Assembly (NCBI GenBank): GCA_000724175.1 | Contig: JPGV01000009.1 | Span: forward strand, 182,342 to 246,341 | DNA from: [Candidatus Thermochlorobacteriaceae] bacterium GBChlB | Lineage (GTDB): Bacteria > Bacteroidota > Chlorobiia > Chlorobiales > Thermochlorobacteraceae | DNA length: 64,000 nt | Direction: 5' to 3' | Shown here: piece by piece, positions 1 to 10,214 of the stretch | How the letters are laid out: each line of letters begins with the position of its first letter | Numbering within the stretch: the stretch's first letter is position 1 | Made by a program: the position numbers and the translations under genes | The notes under the pieces: generated by a model | Databases searched by the model: none | The model's input: only the letters and a program-made list of their open reading frames with translations | What the model was told of the DNA's origin: nothing

Positions 1-59
1 AGCAAGGTAAAAATACTGCATACCTGTTGACTTCTTAATAAACACCCTTTATTTAATCG

Positions 60-2060
60 TTAGGGAACAGCCGGCAATGCTTCACCCGCGATAACGCGGT
101 CGATGTCGGCGGCGTCTAAACTTTCGCGCTCTATGAGCGTTTTGGCGAGCCGATGCAAGACATCGATTTGTTCCGACAAAATTCGGCGGGCGTTTGCCAT
201 GCACTCCGAAACAATATGGCGCACTTCGGAATCAATCGTTTGAGCGGTTTCTTCGCTGTAATCGCGCGTGCGCCCAAAATCGCGTCCCAGAAACACCTCT
301 TGATGTTTTGAGCCGTAGTTGAGCGGGCCCAAACGTTCGCTCATTCCCCATTCGCAGACCATTTTGCGAGCCAGTTCAGTCGCACGCTCAATGTCGTTGC
401 CCGCGCCGGTGCTGATCTCGTTGAAGATGAGTTCCTCTGCGGCTCTGCCGCCAAGCGCGTAGGTGATGGTCGCTAAAATGTATTTGCGTGTGTAGGTGTA
501 TTTATCTTCAAGCGGCAAATAAGATGTCAATCCTAACGCTCGACCGCGCGGAATAATGGTTACTTTATGCACAGGGTCGCTGCCTTCGGTAAACTTAGCG
601 ACAAGCACATGCCCGCATTCGTGATACGACGTAACTTCTTTGTCTTTCGCTGAGATGAGAACACTTTTGCGTTCTGGCCCCATCAAGACTTTGTCTCGGG
701 CGTTTTCCAAGTCGTTCATTTGCACTTCGGTGCGATTGGCACGGGCGGCGAAGAGCGCGGCTTCATTAACCAAATTCGCTAAGTCCGCTCCCGCAAAGCC
801 GGGCGTGCCTTTGGCGACGGTGGTTAAATCCACGTTTTTGGCAAGCGGCACTTTGCGCGTGTGAATTTTCAAGATGGCTTCTCTGCCGCGCACATCGGGT
901 TTATCGACGACGATTTGGCGGTCAAAGCGTCCGGGACGCAAGAGCGCAGAGTCGAGTACGTCGGGACGATTGGTTGCAGCGATGAGAATGACATTGTCCG
1001 TTGTGCCGAAGCCGTCCATTTCGACGAGCAGCTGGTTGAGCGTTTGTTCGCGTTCATCGTGTCCGCCGCCCAAGCCCGCACCGCGAGAACGACCGACTGC
1101 GTCGATTTCATCGATGAACACAATGCAAGGCGAATTGCGTTTGGCTTGCTCGAACAAATCGCGCACACGGCTGGCGCCGACGCCGACGAACATCTCGACG
1201 AAATCCGCGCCCGACATTGAAAAGAACGGCACGCCTGCTTCGCCCGCGACGGCTTTGGCAAGCAAGGTTTTTCCCGTGCCGGGCGAACCTGTAAGCAAAA
1301 CCCCTTTCGGAATTTTTCCGCCCAAACGCTGAAACTTATCCGGCTCTTTCAAAAATTCGACGACTTCCTTCAATTCTTCTTTGGCTTCTTCGCAGCCTGC
1401 CACATCGTTGAAGCCTGTTTTTGTATCGAACTCAGTAATCATTTTCGCGCGACTTCTGCCGAAGTTGAACACATTGCGCGACATGCTGGTTTGTGCCGAT
1501 ACGCGCCGTATTATCACCATGTAAATTAACCCGAGCAAAATCCATGGTCCGAACACAACGAGCAGTTGAAGTATCCCGCCCGAAGACTGTTCGATTTTTA
1601 GGCGGACATTTTTTGCGACGAGGTCATCTGCCGTTGCGCGGTCAAACGCCGGAAGTTTAACGATAAATCGGTCGGTTTTGCGCTCACCTTTTCCATCGGC
1701 AAGTGCCAGTGTTTCATATTTGGAGAGAATTCCGCGAAGTACGGTCGGTTCGCCGGTTTCAACGAGAGCATCTTTGAGCAAATTCGAGTCAAGCAGGCGG
1801 CGATATTCGTTGTAGGAAATTTCGGGTTCAAGTTGTTCGGTCGATGTAAAAAACCGGTGGAGCAAAACGAACAGTCCAAATAACATTGCGCCGTAAAGCA
1901 CAACACGCAGAAAACGCCTTGAACTGTCGTCGGGGTCACTGTCGCCGCCGAATCCGCCGAAGGGTTGGTCGTCCTCGCGGACGGGCTTGAAACGGTTGCG
2001 AATGTCCTGTTTTTTGTTGGGCGCGCCCGCTTTGTTTTTCACATATTCATTTTCAGCCAT
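60..2060 (-). CDS. ftsH: ATP-dependent zinc metalloprotease FtsH
   Basis: Membrane-anchored AAA+ protease that extracts and degrades misfolded membrane and short-lived cytosolic proteins. At 666 residues it has the family's normal length. Two membrane segments (about 51-70 and 162-185) flank the periplasmic region. Walker A GSPGTGKT lies at 258-265, Walker B ends in IDEID near 320, the second region of homology RPGRFDRQI is near 376, and the zinc site HECGH is at 480-484. The N-terminus before the first helix is unusually long and charged (about 50 residues). ATG start at 2060. hpt lies 36 bp upstream on the same strand, so the two are probably co-transcribed, as hpt and ftsH are in many bacteria. 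Confidence 0.97.
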   Translation of the reverse strand: MAENEYVKNKAGAPNKKQDIRNRFKPVREDDQPFGGFGGDSDPDDSSRRFLRVVLYGAMLFGLFVLLHRFFTSTEQLEPEISYNEYRRLLDSNLLKDALVETGEPTVLRGILSKYETLALADGKGERKTDRFIVKLPAFDRATADDLVAKNVRLKIEQSSGGILQLLVVFGPWILLGLIYMVIIRRVSAQTSMSRNVFNFGRSRAKMITEFDTKTGFNDVAGCEEAKEELKEVVEFLKEPDKFQRLGGKIPKGVLLTGSPGTGKTLLAKAVAGEAGVPFFSMSGADFVEMFVGVGASRVRDLFEQAKRNSPCIVFIDEIDAVGRSRGAGLGGGHDEREQTLNQLLVEMDGFGTTDNVILIAATNRPDVLDSALLRPGRFDRQIVVDKPDVRGREAILKIHTRKVPLAKNVDLTTVAKGTPGFAGADLANLVNEAALFAARANRTEVQMNDLENARDKVLMGPERKSVLISAKDKEVTSYHECGHVLVAKFTEGSDPVHKVTIIPRGRALGLTSYLPLEDKYTYTRKYILATITYALGGRAAEELIFNEISTGAGNDIERATELARKMVCEWGMSERLGPLNYGSKHQEVFLGRDFGRTRDYSEETAQTIDSEVRHIVSECMANARRILSEQIDVLHRLAKTLIERESLDAADIDRVIAGEALPAVP

Positions 2061-2096
2061 ACTGCAATACTACCTTTCTCAATTGTCCGCTCCCAT

Positions 2097-2666
2097 TTAT
2101 CCTCGGAGGCGGTAAATGCTCTTTAAGTTGCGTTTCTTTTCGGCTATATCCAAACCGTAGCCAATGACAAATTGTTTCGGAATTTTAAACCCGATATAGT
2201 CAATCTCAAAATCCAACTGCGCCACACCTTCTTTGTAAAGCAAGGCACAAAAGCGCAGGCTCTTTGGATTGCGTCGTGCCACATCGTCCCGAATATACTT
2301 TACCGACAAGCCCGAATCGATTACATCTTCGACAACAATCACATCTCGCCCGACGAGCGATATATCCACATCTTTGAGTTTTCTAATTTCGCCCGACGAG
2401 ATTTTTTTATCGCCGTAGCTGGACAGCCTGTAAAAATCAAGCTCCATATCGAGCGATTCGGCGGCTCGGATTAAATCCGCCAAGAACACTGCTGCCCCGT
2501 TCAAGACGCCAATAACGACCGGCGTTTTTCCAGCATAGTCTCGTTCCAGTTGTTTTCCCAGTTCATCTACACGCGCGGCGATTTGCGCGCTGGGAATATA
2601 CAGGTCAAAGACTTCGCCGTCAATTGTAACGGCGGGCGCAGGAGGCGGCTCAGGAGAATATAACAC
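2097..2666 (-). CDS. hpt: hypoxanthine phosphoribosyltransferase
   Basis: Purine salvage enzyme converting hypoxanthine or guanine plus PRPP to IMP or GMP. The PRPP-binding signature VIVVEDVIDSGLS is complete and the order of conserved blocks (VVIGVLNGAAVFLADL, then DVIDSG, then PKQFVIGYGLD) matches HPRT. At 189 residues it is slightly longer than usual because of a proline-rich N-terminus. No ATG lies in a suitable place; the open frame begins at a GTG at 2666, and the exact start is uncertain within about 10 codons. It sits just upstream of ftsH. An AT-rich palindrome lies 25 bp before the start. Confidence 0.93.
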   Translation of the reverse strand: MLYSPEPPPAPAVTIDGEVFDLYIPSAQIAARVDELGKQLERDYAGKTPVVIGVLNGAAVFLADLIRAAESLDMELDFYRLSSYGDKKISSGEIRKLKDVDISLVGRDVIVVEDVIDSGLSVKYIRDDVARRNPKSLRFCALLYKEGVAQLDFEIDYIGFKIPKQFVIGYGLDIAEKKRNLKSIYRLRG

Positions 2667-2690
2667 GCTTCGTAAAGTTGATTGAAAAAA

Positions 2691-2710
2691 TTAAATTAAC
2701 AGTAATTTAA
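2691..2710. promoter_or_regulatory. AT-rich inverted repeat upstream of hpt
   Basis: TTAAATTA, a 4-base spacer and TAATTTAA form a perfect 8-bp inverted repeat in the 185-bp gap between the crtQ-like gene and hpt. The position suits an operator or promoter element for hpt-ftsH, but such palindromes arise easily in AT-rich DNA. The rest of the gap shows nothing else recognisable. Confidence 0.3.
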
Positions 2711-2851
2711 CATTTATTCTATCAACTTACTGCGCCTTGCATCAATAGCTCGCCGACGTCGCCTAGCGTATTGCGCCTTCTCTTCGTGCGAGTTATTTCC
2801 ATTGACACCAGAATCAACTGAACTCGATATACCTCGCGTCCATTGTTTTTG

Positions 2852-4246
2852 TCAGACAGTTTCAGCGGGCGTGTGGGCATGGTGCTTTAATTTTGCACTT
2901 AGTTTTTCCGCCACGTGCCTGCCCGAGAGCGCTGCGCCCTCCATTGACGCAAGATATTTTTGATAGGTGTAGTCGCCGCATAAAAAGAAGTTTTCAATTG
3001 GCGACGCTTGGTCGGGACGAAATTTATCGACGCCCGGCACGGCTTTGTAGACCGATTCGGGAATTTTCACGATTGTCGATTTTAACAACTTTGCCTCGCG
3101 TGCTTTTGGAAAAATGGTTTTTAGTTCTTCCATAACGCGCGCCGTGATCACCTCGTTAGGCAGATGCATCAAGTGGTGCGCGGGCGCAAGCACCAAACTC
3201 AATACGCTGCCGCCTGTCGCCGTGCCTTGTCCGGCCTGAAAATCCTGCGGACATGTGATTGAGACATCGGCAAATGTGGCAAATGTCGTTCCGTGCGCGA
3301 ACATCAGGTTGTTCGTATCAGTGATTTTTTTATCGAACCAGAGTTGGCAATTCGCCACAGGGCTGCCCACGAAGTGAAAGAGGTTATAGAAATATTCGTG
3401 CGCGAGCCATGCTTTTGGAATGAGTTTTTTGAGGCTGTGAACTGGCAAGGCAGAAATGTATGCATCTGCTTCAACAAAGCGTCCGTCGCCCAGTGCGATG
3501 CTCTGAATCGTCTCGTTGTCGTTTAAGATAAACTCTTTGAGACGGGCGTTTGTAAAAATTTTTCCGCCGCGTTCTTCAATGTAGGTCTTCATCGGTGCAA
3601 TCATGCTCTCGCCGGGATTTGCCTTGAAGAATCCGAAACGCGCGTCTTCATAGTTGCGACCGAAGTAGTTGAATATCGTTACCATTGGTCGCGCCGAAAT
3701 CACGTTTGGCTCGATGAAATTGAGCGCGAGCGAAATCGGTCGCCAAAGCCGTTGCAGGGAGTTATCGGTGCAGCCGTGTCGGGCGTGCCAATCGGAGTAG
3801 GTGAGGTCATCTTGAGAGCGAAAGTAGCCTTCGTTGCCGAACAACAACAGCGGCAAGAGTCCGCGAACCAGCGAGAGCTTATCGCGCCACGTAATCACAT
3901 TTGTTTTTAATCCGCCGACGAGTTCCGCAACGGGACTTGGCAGTCCTTGAACTTTTTCGAAGCGCGTTTGTCTGCCGCCCTTTTCGGCATAGACAAGCGA
4001 AAGGTCTTTCCACTCGAAGTGCTTTTCTGCGCCGATTTTTTTTAACATCGATTGGAGTTCCTTGTATCCGCCGAAAACGACGTGCAAGCCTGATTCAATC
4101 GAGTCGCCATCGCTGTCTTTCCAAACGGAGACTTTTCCGCCCAAGACGGAACGCTTTTCGTAGAGGTCTACCTCGTAACCTTTATCAAGCAGATGAATCG
4201 CTGCTGTGAGCCCGGCAATGCCGCCGCCGAATATCGCAATTTTCAT
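2852..4246 (-). CDS. crtQ: plant-type carotene desaturase (zeta-carotene desaturase, CrtQ-like)
   Basis: FAD-dependent desaturase-family protein of 464 residues. The N-terminus has the dinucleotide-binding motif GGGIAGLTAA (about 8-17), followed by an LYEKRSVLGGKVSVWKD block and an ESGLHVVFGGY block typical of plant/cyanobacterial CrtP/CrtQ desaturases. The SDWHARHG...LWRPISLALNFIEP...ISARPM region resembles zeta-carotene desaturases more than phytoene desaturases. The C-terminus has the FAD-contacting LCGDYTYQKYLASMEGAALSGR segment. It would act on carotenoid intermediates at the membrane. It stands alone, without other crt genes nearby. Substrate assignment is inference; CrtP or another amine-oxidase-like desaturase is the alternative. 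ATG start. Confidence 0.65.
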   Translation of the reverse strand: MKIAIFGGGIAGLTAAIHLLDKGYEVDLYEKRSVLGGKVSVWKDSDGDSIESGLHVVFGGYKELQSMLKKIGAEKHFEWKDLSLVYAEKGGRQTRFEKVQGLPSPVAELVGGLKTNVITWRDKLSLVRGLLPLLLFGNEGYFRSQDDLTYSDWHARHGCTDNSLQRLWRPISLALNFIEPNVISARPMVTIFNYFGRNYEDARFGFFKANPGESMIAPMKTYIEERGGKIFTNARLKEFILNDNETIQSIALGDGRFVEADAYISALPVHSLKKLIPKAWLAHEYFYNLFHFVGSPVANCQLWFDKKITDTNNLMFAHGTTFATFADVSITCPQDFQAGQGTATGGSVLSLVLAPAHHLMHLPNEVITARVMEELKTIFPKAREAKLLKSTIVKIPESVYKAVPGVDKFRPDQASPIENFFLCGDYTYQKYLASMEGAALSGRHVAEKLSAKLKHHAHTPAETV

Positions 4247-4346
4247 AATGGTGTGCGCTGATGCGTGTGAATGCTAAACAATGTCAATCTCATTAAAGCG
4301 CATTTGCGAGTTGTTGGTTTCCGACGCGGGACGGTGGAGCGGAAAA

Positions 4347-5366
4347 TCATTCTTCTGCTTCGTGGTAAATCGTCAGGTAGCTTTCGTAGCGGTCGAGCGA
4401 AATTTTGCCTTGCTCGACGGCGTGCAGCACAGCGCAGTTCGGCTCGCTCGTGTGGGTGCAGGAGGAAAAGGCGCACTCGGGCGCGAACGTTCTAAACTCG
4501 ACAAATAGGTGTCGCAGCTCTTCGCGTGCAATGCCTTCCAGACCGAACTCTCGAATGCCGGGTGTATCAATGACATAGCCGATGCAGTTGTCGTCAGGGG
4601 CGCAGACAGTTAGCATTACGGCATTGCTGGTGGTATGCGCGCCCTTGCCGGATTTTTCGCTCAGCTCGCCCGTTGGCAGAACACTATTCGTCAGCGCGTT
4701 GATAAGTGTCGATTTACCTACGCCCGAATGCCCGCTAAATACCGACGTCTTACCAAGCAGTTTTTCTTTGAGCGTTGACACGCCTTCGCCCGTAGACGCG
4801 CTTAAAAACAGGGCTTCATAGCCGATGTCTTGATACAGCCTTGCTTGTTCTCTCACTGCGCCATCGCTATCTAAATCCATTTTATTGACGACAAGCAGCG
4901 ATGCAAGCCGTTCAAACTCGGCGTAGGCAAGGTAGCGGTCGATGAGTTTTGGGCGAAACGCCGGCTCAGCGGCAGAGGCAATTATGACAAGTTGGTCGAT
5001 GTTGCTGGCAAGCACATGTTCTGATTCGCCGCTTCGATTGCGCCGACGCTCGCGGCTGCGTTTAAGCGAACTGCGCCGCTCCGCCACCAGTGTAATTACG
5101 CCTTCGGCATACTTGCGTTCGCCTGAATGAAACGGCGCGGTAAACCGAACATGGTCTCCAACCACCACCAGCGTTGAGTCGGGATTTTCTGTATGCGTGC
5201 TGCGATTGGTTCGACAGCCGTAGACGCCACCGGAGTCGGTGCGGACAAAATACACGCCGCTTCGAATCTCGACCACGACGCCGTGCAAATCGTCTTCCGA
5301 GCGCCGCATCAGGCTTCGGGCGCGAATATGTTTGGCGCGTTCCGGCGGCGCGTTTTTTCGTGGCAT
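4347..5366 (-). CDS. rsgA: small ribosomal subunit biogenesis GTPase RsgA
   Basis: Circularly permuted GTPase involved in late 30S maturation. The permuted motif order is visible: NKMD (G4) precedes the P-loop GHSGVGKST, which precedes DTPG (G3). An N-terminal OB-fold region (about 25-110) is followed by the GTPase and a C-terminal zinc knuckle with CAFSSCTHTSEPNC. The length of 339 residues is slightly long, owing to a basic, arginine-rich linker (RSRERRRNRSGES). ATG start at 5366. It lies downstream of recG with a 36-bp gap. Confidence 0.95.
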   Translation of the reverse strand: MPRKNAPPERAKHIRARSLMRRSEDDLHGVVVEIRSGVYFVRTDSGGVYGCRTNRSTHTENPDSTLVVVGDHVRFTAPFHSGERKYAEGVITLVAERRSSLKRSRERRRNRSGESEHVLASNIDQLVIIASAAEPAFRPKLIDRYLAYAEFERLASLLVVNKMDLDSDGAVREQARLYQDIGYEALFLSASTGEGVSTLKEKLLGKTSVFSGHSGVGKSTLINALTNSVLPTGELSEKSGKGAHTTSNAVMLTVCAPDDNCIGYVIDTPGIREFGLEGIAREELRHLFVEFRTFAPECAFSSCTHTSEPNCAVLHAVEQGKISLDRYESYLTIYHEAEE

Positions 5367-5402
5367 TGACCGATGTTTGATGAAAAAATCTAACGGCGGA
5401 GT

Positions 5403-7550
5403 TTATCCGACATCAGCAAGCCCGAATCTATCACGGAAATGCTTCAAATAATAATCGCGCACGACACGGTGTTCGGGCAATCGCAAGTGCGCGTCTTTTG
5501 CAATTAAGTCAAATGCGGCAACGCGGGCGGTCTCTAATATCGGTTGGTCGGTGTTAAGGTCGGCAATTTTTAAGTCGCTCACGACGCCCGACTGCTCCGT
5601 TCCCATAATGTTCCCTGCGCCGCGCAACTTCGCATCGATGTCAGCAATCTTAAATCCATCGGTTGTCGCTTCCATTGCGGCAAGCCGCTCTTTGGCGTCG
5701 GCTGTCAGCTTATGCGAATACACCAAAAAGCAATACGATTGCTCCGAGCCTCTGCCCACTCGACCGCGCAATTGATGCAGCTGCGCCAAGCCGAAGCGCT
5801 CGGCGTGTTCAATCACAATCACCGATGCGTTCGGAACATCGACGCCGACTTCAATCACCGTTGTGCCGACGAGAATCCGCGCCTTGCCCGTTCTGAACGA
5901 TTCCATCGCCGCTTCTTTCTCGTAGGGAAACAGTTTGCCGTGAATGAGTTCAACGCGGCACTCGTCAAAAACTTTTTCTTTGAGATACTCATAACTTTCC
6001 GTCGCCGCCGCCAAATCGACTTTCTCGGATTCCTCGACGAGCGGATAGACGATATACGCCTGTCTGCCTTTGCGAATCTCGGCTTTAACGAACTCGAAGA
6101 CTTGTTCGCGCTCCGATTCGTGCCGCAAATAGGTGATAATTGGTTTTCGATTTTTCGGCATCTCGTCCATAATCGAGACGTTCAAGTCGCCGTAGAGCGT
6201 CATGGTGAGCGTGCGCGGAATCGGCGTTGCGGTCATCAGAAGCACGTGCGGATTGAGTGCCTTGTCTTGCAACGCCTTGCGCTGCATCACACCGAAACGG
6301 TGCTGTTCATCAATGACGACCAAGCCCAGATTCTTAAACCCGACTTTTTCTTCAATGATTGCATGCGTGCCGACGACGATTTGCGCTTCGCCCGAAGCAA
6401 TGCGTTCCAAAATTTCCTCGCGCAGTTTTTTTCGCTGCTTGCCGACAAGAAGTTCAATTTTTACGCCATGTGGCTCGAGCGATTTTTTGAGCGTGATGTA
6501 GTGCTGCGTGGCTAAAATTTCCGTCGGCGCCATAAATGCGCATTGGGCATCGTTATCGAGCGCAATCATCATCGAGAAAATCGCCACCAGCGTTTTTCCG
6601 CTTCCGACATCGCCCTGTAACAATCGATTCATCTGAAAGCCGCTTCGCATATCGTTGCGAATTTCCTTGACGACGCGCTTCTGTGCGCCTGTCATTTCGT
6701 AAGGCAGCGCGGCATAGACCTTATTTGTGTAATCGCCAACTTTTTCAAACGATGCGGCTCGGACGGTCGTTTCGGTCTCGTTTTTGCGAAGCGCGAACAG
6801 CAGTTGAATGTAAAAAAGTTCTGTCCATTTCAATCGCTCTTTTGCCTTCGCAAGGGCGTCGGGCGACGACGGAAAATGAGCTTCCCGATACGCCTCGCGC
6901 AGCCCCAGAAGCCCGTATTCATTGATGATTGCGGGCGGCAGGTTTTCGGCGATGTGCGGCGCGGCTTGCGTGAAAAAAACGCGCATCCATCGCCGAAGCG
7001 ACTTGGTCGTGATGCCCGCTTTTTTCATCGCGTCGGTAACGGTGTAGAGCGCAATAATTTTTCCGGTGTTGAACATCTCGTAGTCGCTTGTGCCGTAATC
7101 GCTCGGCGGAACGTCGCCGTCCTCGCCGGCACTGTCCGCATCGGCGAGTTTGTCAAATTCAGGGTGAAGCAGTTGCGGGCGCGTTCCGAAAAAGCCGACC
7201 TTGCCATAGACCGCGAGCGCGTCGCCTTCGCGGAACGCCTTGACCAAATACTGCGCGCCCTGAAACCATGTCAATTCCAAACGACCGGTCTTATCTGCAA
7301 GCGAAACGACGAGCCGTTTATTTTTGAACGACGTGCCTTCGAGACGAATTTGTTTGACTTCGCCGACGACGGTTGCGGTTTCGCCCTCGCGCAGTGCGGC
7401 GATGCTTTTGATGACGGTGCGGTCTAAGTAGCGTCGCGGGAACGTCGTCAGGAAATCTTCAAAGGTGCGAATGCCAGCCCGATACAACGCCTCGGCGCGT
7501 TGCGGTCCGACGCCCTTGAGAAATTTGATGTCGGTCTGTAAAAACGTCAT
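5403..7550 (-). CDS. recG: ATP-dependent DNA helicase RecG
   Basis: Branch-migrating helicase that remodels stalled forks and recombination intermediates. An N-terminal wedge/OB domain (KFLKGVGPQRAEAL at the start, then GEVKQIRLEG) is followed by a superfamily 2 helicase core with Walker A GDVGSGKT, the DEQH box (VIDEQHRFGV), TATPIPRTL and the C-terminal RLGLAQLHQLRGRVGR-like block. The open frame runs 55 codons further upstream, but that stretch has no RecG similarity, so the ATG at 7550 (MTFLQTDIKF) is preferred, giving 715 residues. The preceding 169 bp hold only a terminator for the upstream remnant gene. Confidence 0.95.
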   Translation of the reverse strand: MTFLQTDIKFLKGVGPQRAEALYRAGIRTFEDFLTTFPRRYLDRTVIKSIAALREGETATVVGEVKQIRLEGTSFKNKRLVVSLADKTGRLELTWFQGAQYLVKAFREGDALAVYGKVGFFGTRPQLLHPEFDKLADADSAGEDGDVPPSDYGTSDYEMFNTGKIIALYTVTDAMKKAGITTKSLRRWMRVFFTQAAPHIAENLPPAIINEYGLLGLREAYREAHFPSSPDALAKAKERLKWTELFYIQLLFALRKNETETTVRAASFEKVGDYTNKVYAALPYEMTGAQKRVVKEIRNDMRSGFQMNRLLQGDVGSGKTLVAIFSMMIALDNDAQCAFMAPTEILATQHYITLKKSLEPHGVKIELLVGKQRKKLREEILERIASGEAQIVVGTHAIIEEKVGFKNLGLVVIDEQHRFGVMQRKALQDKALNPHVLLMTATPIPRTLTMTLYGDLNVSIMDEMPKNRKPIITYLRHESEREQVFEFVKAEIRKGRQAYIVYPLVEESEKVDLAAATESYEYLKEKVFDECRVELIHGKLFPYEKEAAMESFRTGKARILVGTTVIEVGVDVPNASVIVIEHAERFGLAQLHQLRGRVGRGSEQSYCFLVYSHKLTADAKERLAAMEATTDGFKIADIDAKLRGAGNIMGTEQSGVVSDLKIADLNTDQPILETARVAAFDLIAKDAHLRLPEHRVVRDYYLKHFRDRFGLADVG

Positions 7551-7660
7551 TGGTTTGATACGGCTGTGTTTATTGAAGAACATATCAAAAGTTTTACAGA
7601 GTTTCGCTTTTGACCGACCGCCATTTTTACAGATAACTTTAGAACTCAATGCCGGAAAAC

Positions 7661-7692
7661 CAAAAGGGGACGCGGTCGCCCGAATCCCCTTG
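7661..7692 (-). terminator. intrinsic terminator after the subtilase remnant
   Basis: On the minus strand a stem AAGGGGA/TCCCCTT with a 14-base loop is followed by a T-rich tract (TTTTGGTTTTCC). It lies about 30 bp beyond the stop codon of the truncated protease gene and separates it from recG. Confidence 0.55.
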
Positions 7693-7719
7693 TGAAACCG
7701 ATGCGTTACAGACATACGC

Positions 7720-8868
7720 TTACTTCGCTAAAATCATCTTTTTGGTTTGAACAAACTCGCCTGCCTGCAAGCGATAGAAATATGTCCCTGACGAGAGCCT
7801 GCTTGAATTAAACACAGCTTGATAAACGCCCGCTGATTTCGTTTCATTGACCAGCGTTTCAACCTCGCGCCCCAAGACGTCAAAGACCGTCAGTTTCACC
7901 CGTGCGTCTGTCGGCAGAGCGTAGCTGATGGTCGTCGTTGGGTTGAACGGATTGGGATAGTTTTGGTCGAGGCTGAACGCGGTCGGCAATGGTTTGTCGT
8001 TCTCGTCGCGTCGTGCGGAATACGGACCGCCCGAACCGGTGAAATAAATGTTCGTCGCGTCTTGCGCTTGCCGACCTTGTGCGTCGGTAACGGTAACGCG
8101 AAGCGACCAGTAGTTGTTCGGGTCTCCGCCGCCGAAATTAACAGGATTAGTATTACTGACGGAATACCAAGTGCCTGTGCCGTAGTTGCTTTCCCAAGCA
8201 TAGGAGAAGGGCGGCGCGCCGCCGGTAATATTGGCGGTATAGGAGTTGTAAGAATAGGCGGGCGGGTTGCTTTCGCCTGAGATGATAACGGACGGCGGCG
8301 GGATGCCAGGAACGCCCCAAACGGTGTAAGCAAACTGCACCTGCGACGGCTGACATGGATACCACTGGTTAATCGCTTGATCAATCGCGTTATATTTTAT
8401 CTCATACACAAAGGTTCGCAGTGTAATTGAAGTCGGCGTTGTGGAGACGATGTCGCAATACTCAAGTTGGTCATTAGATGAGGTCGCGCCAGACCAACCT
8501 CGTGTCGCGCCAATTTGCCTCGTCCATGCCTGAAACTGTGAAAAATTAGTGATGGGAACGGTTGTTCTAACTTCGTAACGCTTGCCCCAGTAGCTACCGC
8601 CTGAGAGTGCAGAGCCTGAACTACCGGCAAAATTTATCCATTGGTCGCCCAATGTTCCAACGACCGTCCCGCCGTAAGCAAGCTGTTGGCTAAGCGTCCA
8701 GCCGCCAACGCCACTCAGCCGCTCTAACGCACGACCCGCATTGATACGACCGTAGCCCATATTTTCATTGAAACCATTTACGTAAGAGTATCCACCGTTT
8801 TTATCTGCAGTATGACGGATGATTGCTTCAACATCTTGCGGATGCAAGTTCGGATTGACAGAACGTTT
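7720..8868 (-). pseudogene. 5'-truncated subtilisin-family protease with T9SS C-terminal sorting domain
   Basis: The frame opens directly after a stop codon (8869-8871) with SVNPNLHPQDVEAIIRHTA and MGYGRINAGRAL, which are the last helices of an S8 subtilase catalytic domain. The Asp, His and Ser catalytic blocks that should precede them are absent. The remainder is a secreted C-terminal region with an Ig/PKD-like part and a final about 85-residue sorting domain (DQNYPNPFNPTTTISYALP ... VFDVLGREVETLV ... FVQTKKMILAK) of the type recognised by type IX secretion. The only in-frame start is a TTG at 8847 within the remnant of the fold, and no signal peptide is left. Only 43 bp separate it from the upstream lipoprotein gene, so the missing 5' end has been deleted or replaced, unless the assembly is collapsed here. 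Confidence 0.75.
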
Positions 8869-8911
8869 TCAGCAGAGTTCAGAAAAAGCATTGCCATCGA
8901 GGGAGCTATCC

Positions 8912-10021
8912 TCAAAATTCAGTCTTGCCGGACATGAGATTAATAGCGTCATCAACATTGAGCTTTCGTATAGATACATAGCCGTTCACAAATGTTCCTC
9001 TGCCAATCATGCCGGGCGGAGTTCTTTCAATCCTTGTTACGCGCAACTGGTCAAAGACGATATGTTTTCCATCGGGGTGCCACGAAGCAGGCTTGACTAC
9101 TAATCCAACTTGTTCGCCTTCGACAATCGTCTCATTCGGTCGGGAAAGGTATGTGGGCAGAATGCGTTTGAGGTTTGAGCCGTCGTTATTCATCACCCAA
9201 ATGCCTTGTGTATTCCAAAACAAAATACGGCTACCGTCCGGCGAATACTGTGCATATTGATTGTCTTGACCTTCCACGGCGTTGAGAACGCGCTCGGTTT
9301 GGTTAGATTTCAAGTTAAAGACGGGAAAACTCGTGGTAGTGCTCGTTGCAGAAAACCCTCTTATTCCAAGTATGCATTCCCCGCTCGGATGCCAACTCGG
9401 TTGTCTTGCAGTGAATACAAACTTGTGTTCGGAAAAACTGCGTTGAGACCCGTCGGCTTTCATTCGGTATATTCCGCCCTTTCCTGTCCGGAAGTCAACA
9501 CTATACAGGTATGCGATTTCCGTTCCATCAGGACTCCATGTAGGAAAAAACTCGCTACCGTCATACAAGGAAGTTGTATTGATTTCAGGAAAACTGGTTG
9601 GAAAAGTTAATTGAGTCAAGCCTCTGCCGTTTTGTCGGATTTTGAAAATGCGTTGTCCCATATTGAAGACAATCCACTCGCCATCGGGCGACCAGTCATG
9701 ACTTCTTGCCGATACGTCTTGCATGAGCAATTGCTTTTGTCTTGTCGTCAAGTCCATTAAATAAATCCCCGTCGAATCGTGCGGCACATCATCGAATCGT
9801 CTGTAAGCCATCCAATGTCCGTCAGTCGAGACTTTCGGAGTTGCGTTAATACTGCTGAACATTAGCTTGCCTGATATAAAAAACTCTGTGTTAGGAATCA
9901 TCTCGCCTTGTAGAAAGCGGAAGTTGTCCGTTGGGTCGACAGGATTGCGGCACGAGTTAAGTACGAGTCCTGCAAGCAATGAACACAATAGCAGGGGCAA
10001 CGGCTTTGGAGCGGTCTTCAT
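8912..10021 (-). CDS. lipoprotein with PD40/TolB-like beta-propeller repeats
   Basis: Predicted exported lipoprotein of 369 residues. The hydrophobic signal PLPLLLCSLLAGLVLNSC ends in a lipobox-like LNSC; the ATG at 10021 (MKTAPKPL) was chosen because it places this signal at the N-terminus, although the frame is open 41 codons further upstream. The body carries repeated PD40 motifs (WSPDGEWIVFN, WSPDGTEIAYL, SWHPSGECIL, YSPDGSRILFW, SWHPDGKHIVFD), forming a TolB-like propeller that usually mediates protein-protein contacts at the cell envelope. The specific role is unknown. The truncated secreted protease follows 43 bp downstream and may once have been its partner. Confidence 0.75.
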   Translation of the reverse strand: MKTAPKPLPLLLCSLLAGLVLNSCRNPVDPTDNFRFLQGEMIPNTEFFISGKLMFSSINATPKVSTDGHWMAYRRFDDVPHDSTGIYLMDLTTRQKQLLMQDVSARSHDWSPDGEWIVFNMGQRIFKIRQNGRGLTQLTFPTSFPEINTTSLYDGSEFFPTWSPDGTEIAYLYSVDFRTGKGGIYRMKADGSQRSFSEHKFVFTARQPSWHPSGECILGIRGFSATSTTTSFPVFNLKSNQTERVLNAVEGQDNQYAQYSPDGSRILFWNTQGIWVMNNDGSNLKRILPTYLSRPNETIVEGEQVGLVVKPASWHPDGKHIVFDQLRVTRIERTPPGMIGRGTFVNGYVSIRKLNVDDAINLMSGKTEF

Positions 10022-10214
10022 ATTCAGTTTTGTTTTGGCGTTATCCGCACGGCGCGGATTCAGGATAAAGGTAATGTGTGGTTTTTTATTGCACGATGAG
10101 CGGCAGAGAAGCATCGCACAAGTGCAACATAAAAAACTCGGCAAAAAAATTTTGGGTCAAATTTTGTCGTGCAGTTCTGTTCTGAATTTTATGCTGGTTC
10201 GTAACAGGATTACC

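Noticed and set aside
5712-6515. Long plus-strand open frame across recG
   Set aside because: It is antisense to recG and shows no motif; high coding density on the minus strand produces it.
7551-7715. 55-codon N-terminal extension of recG
   Set aside because: No RecG similarity and it overlaps the terminator of the upstream gene; the ATG at 7550 begins with the usual RecG opening.
10022-10144. longer start for the beta-propeller lipoprotein
   Set aside because: It would bury the signal peptide and lipobox behind 41 residues.
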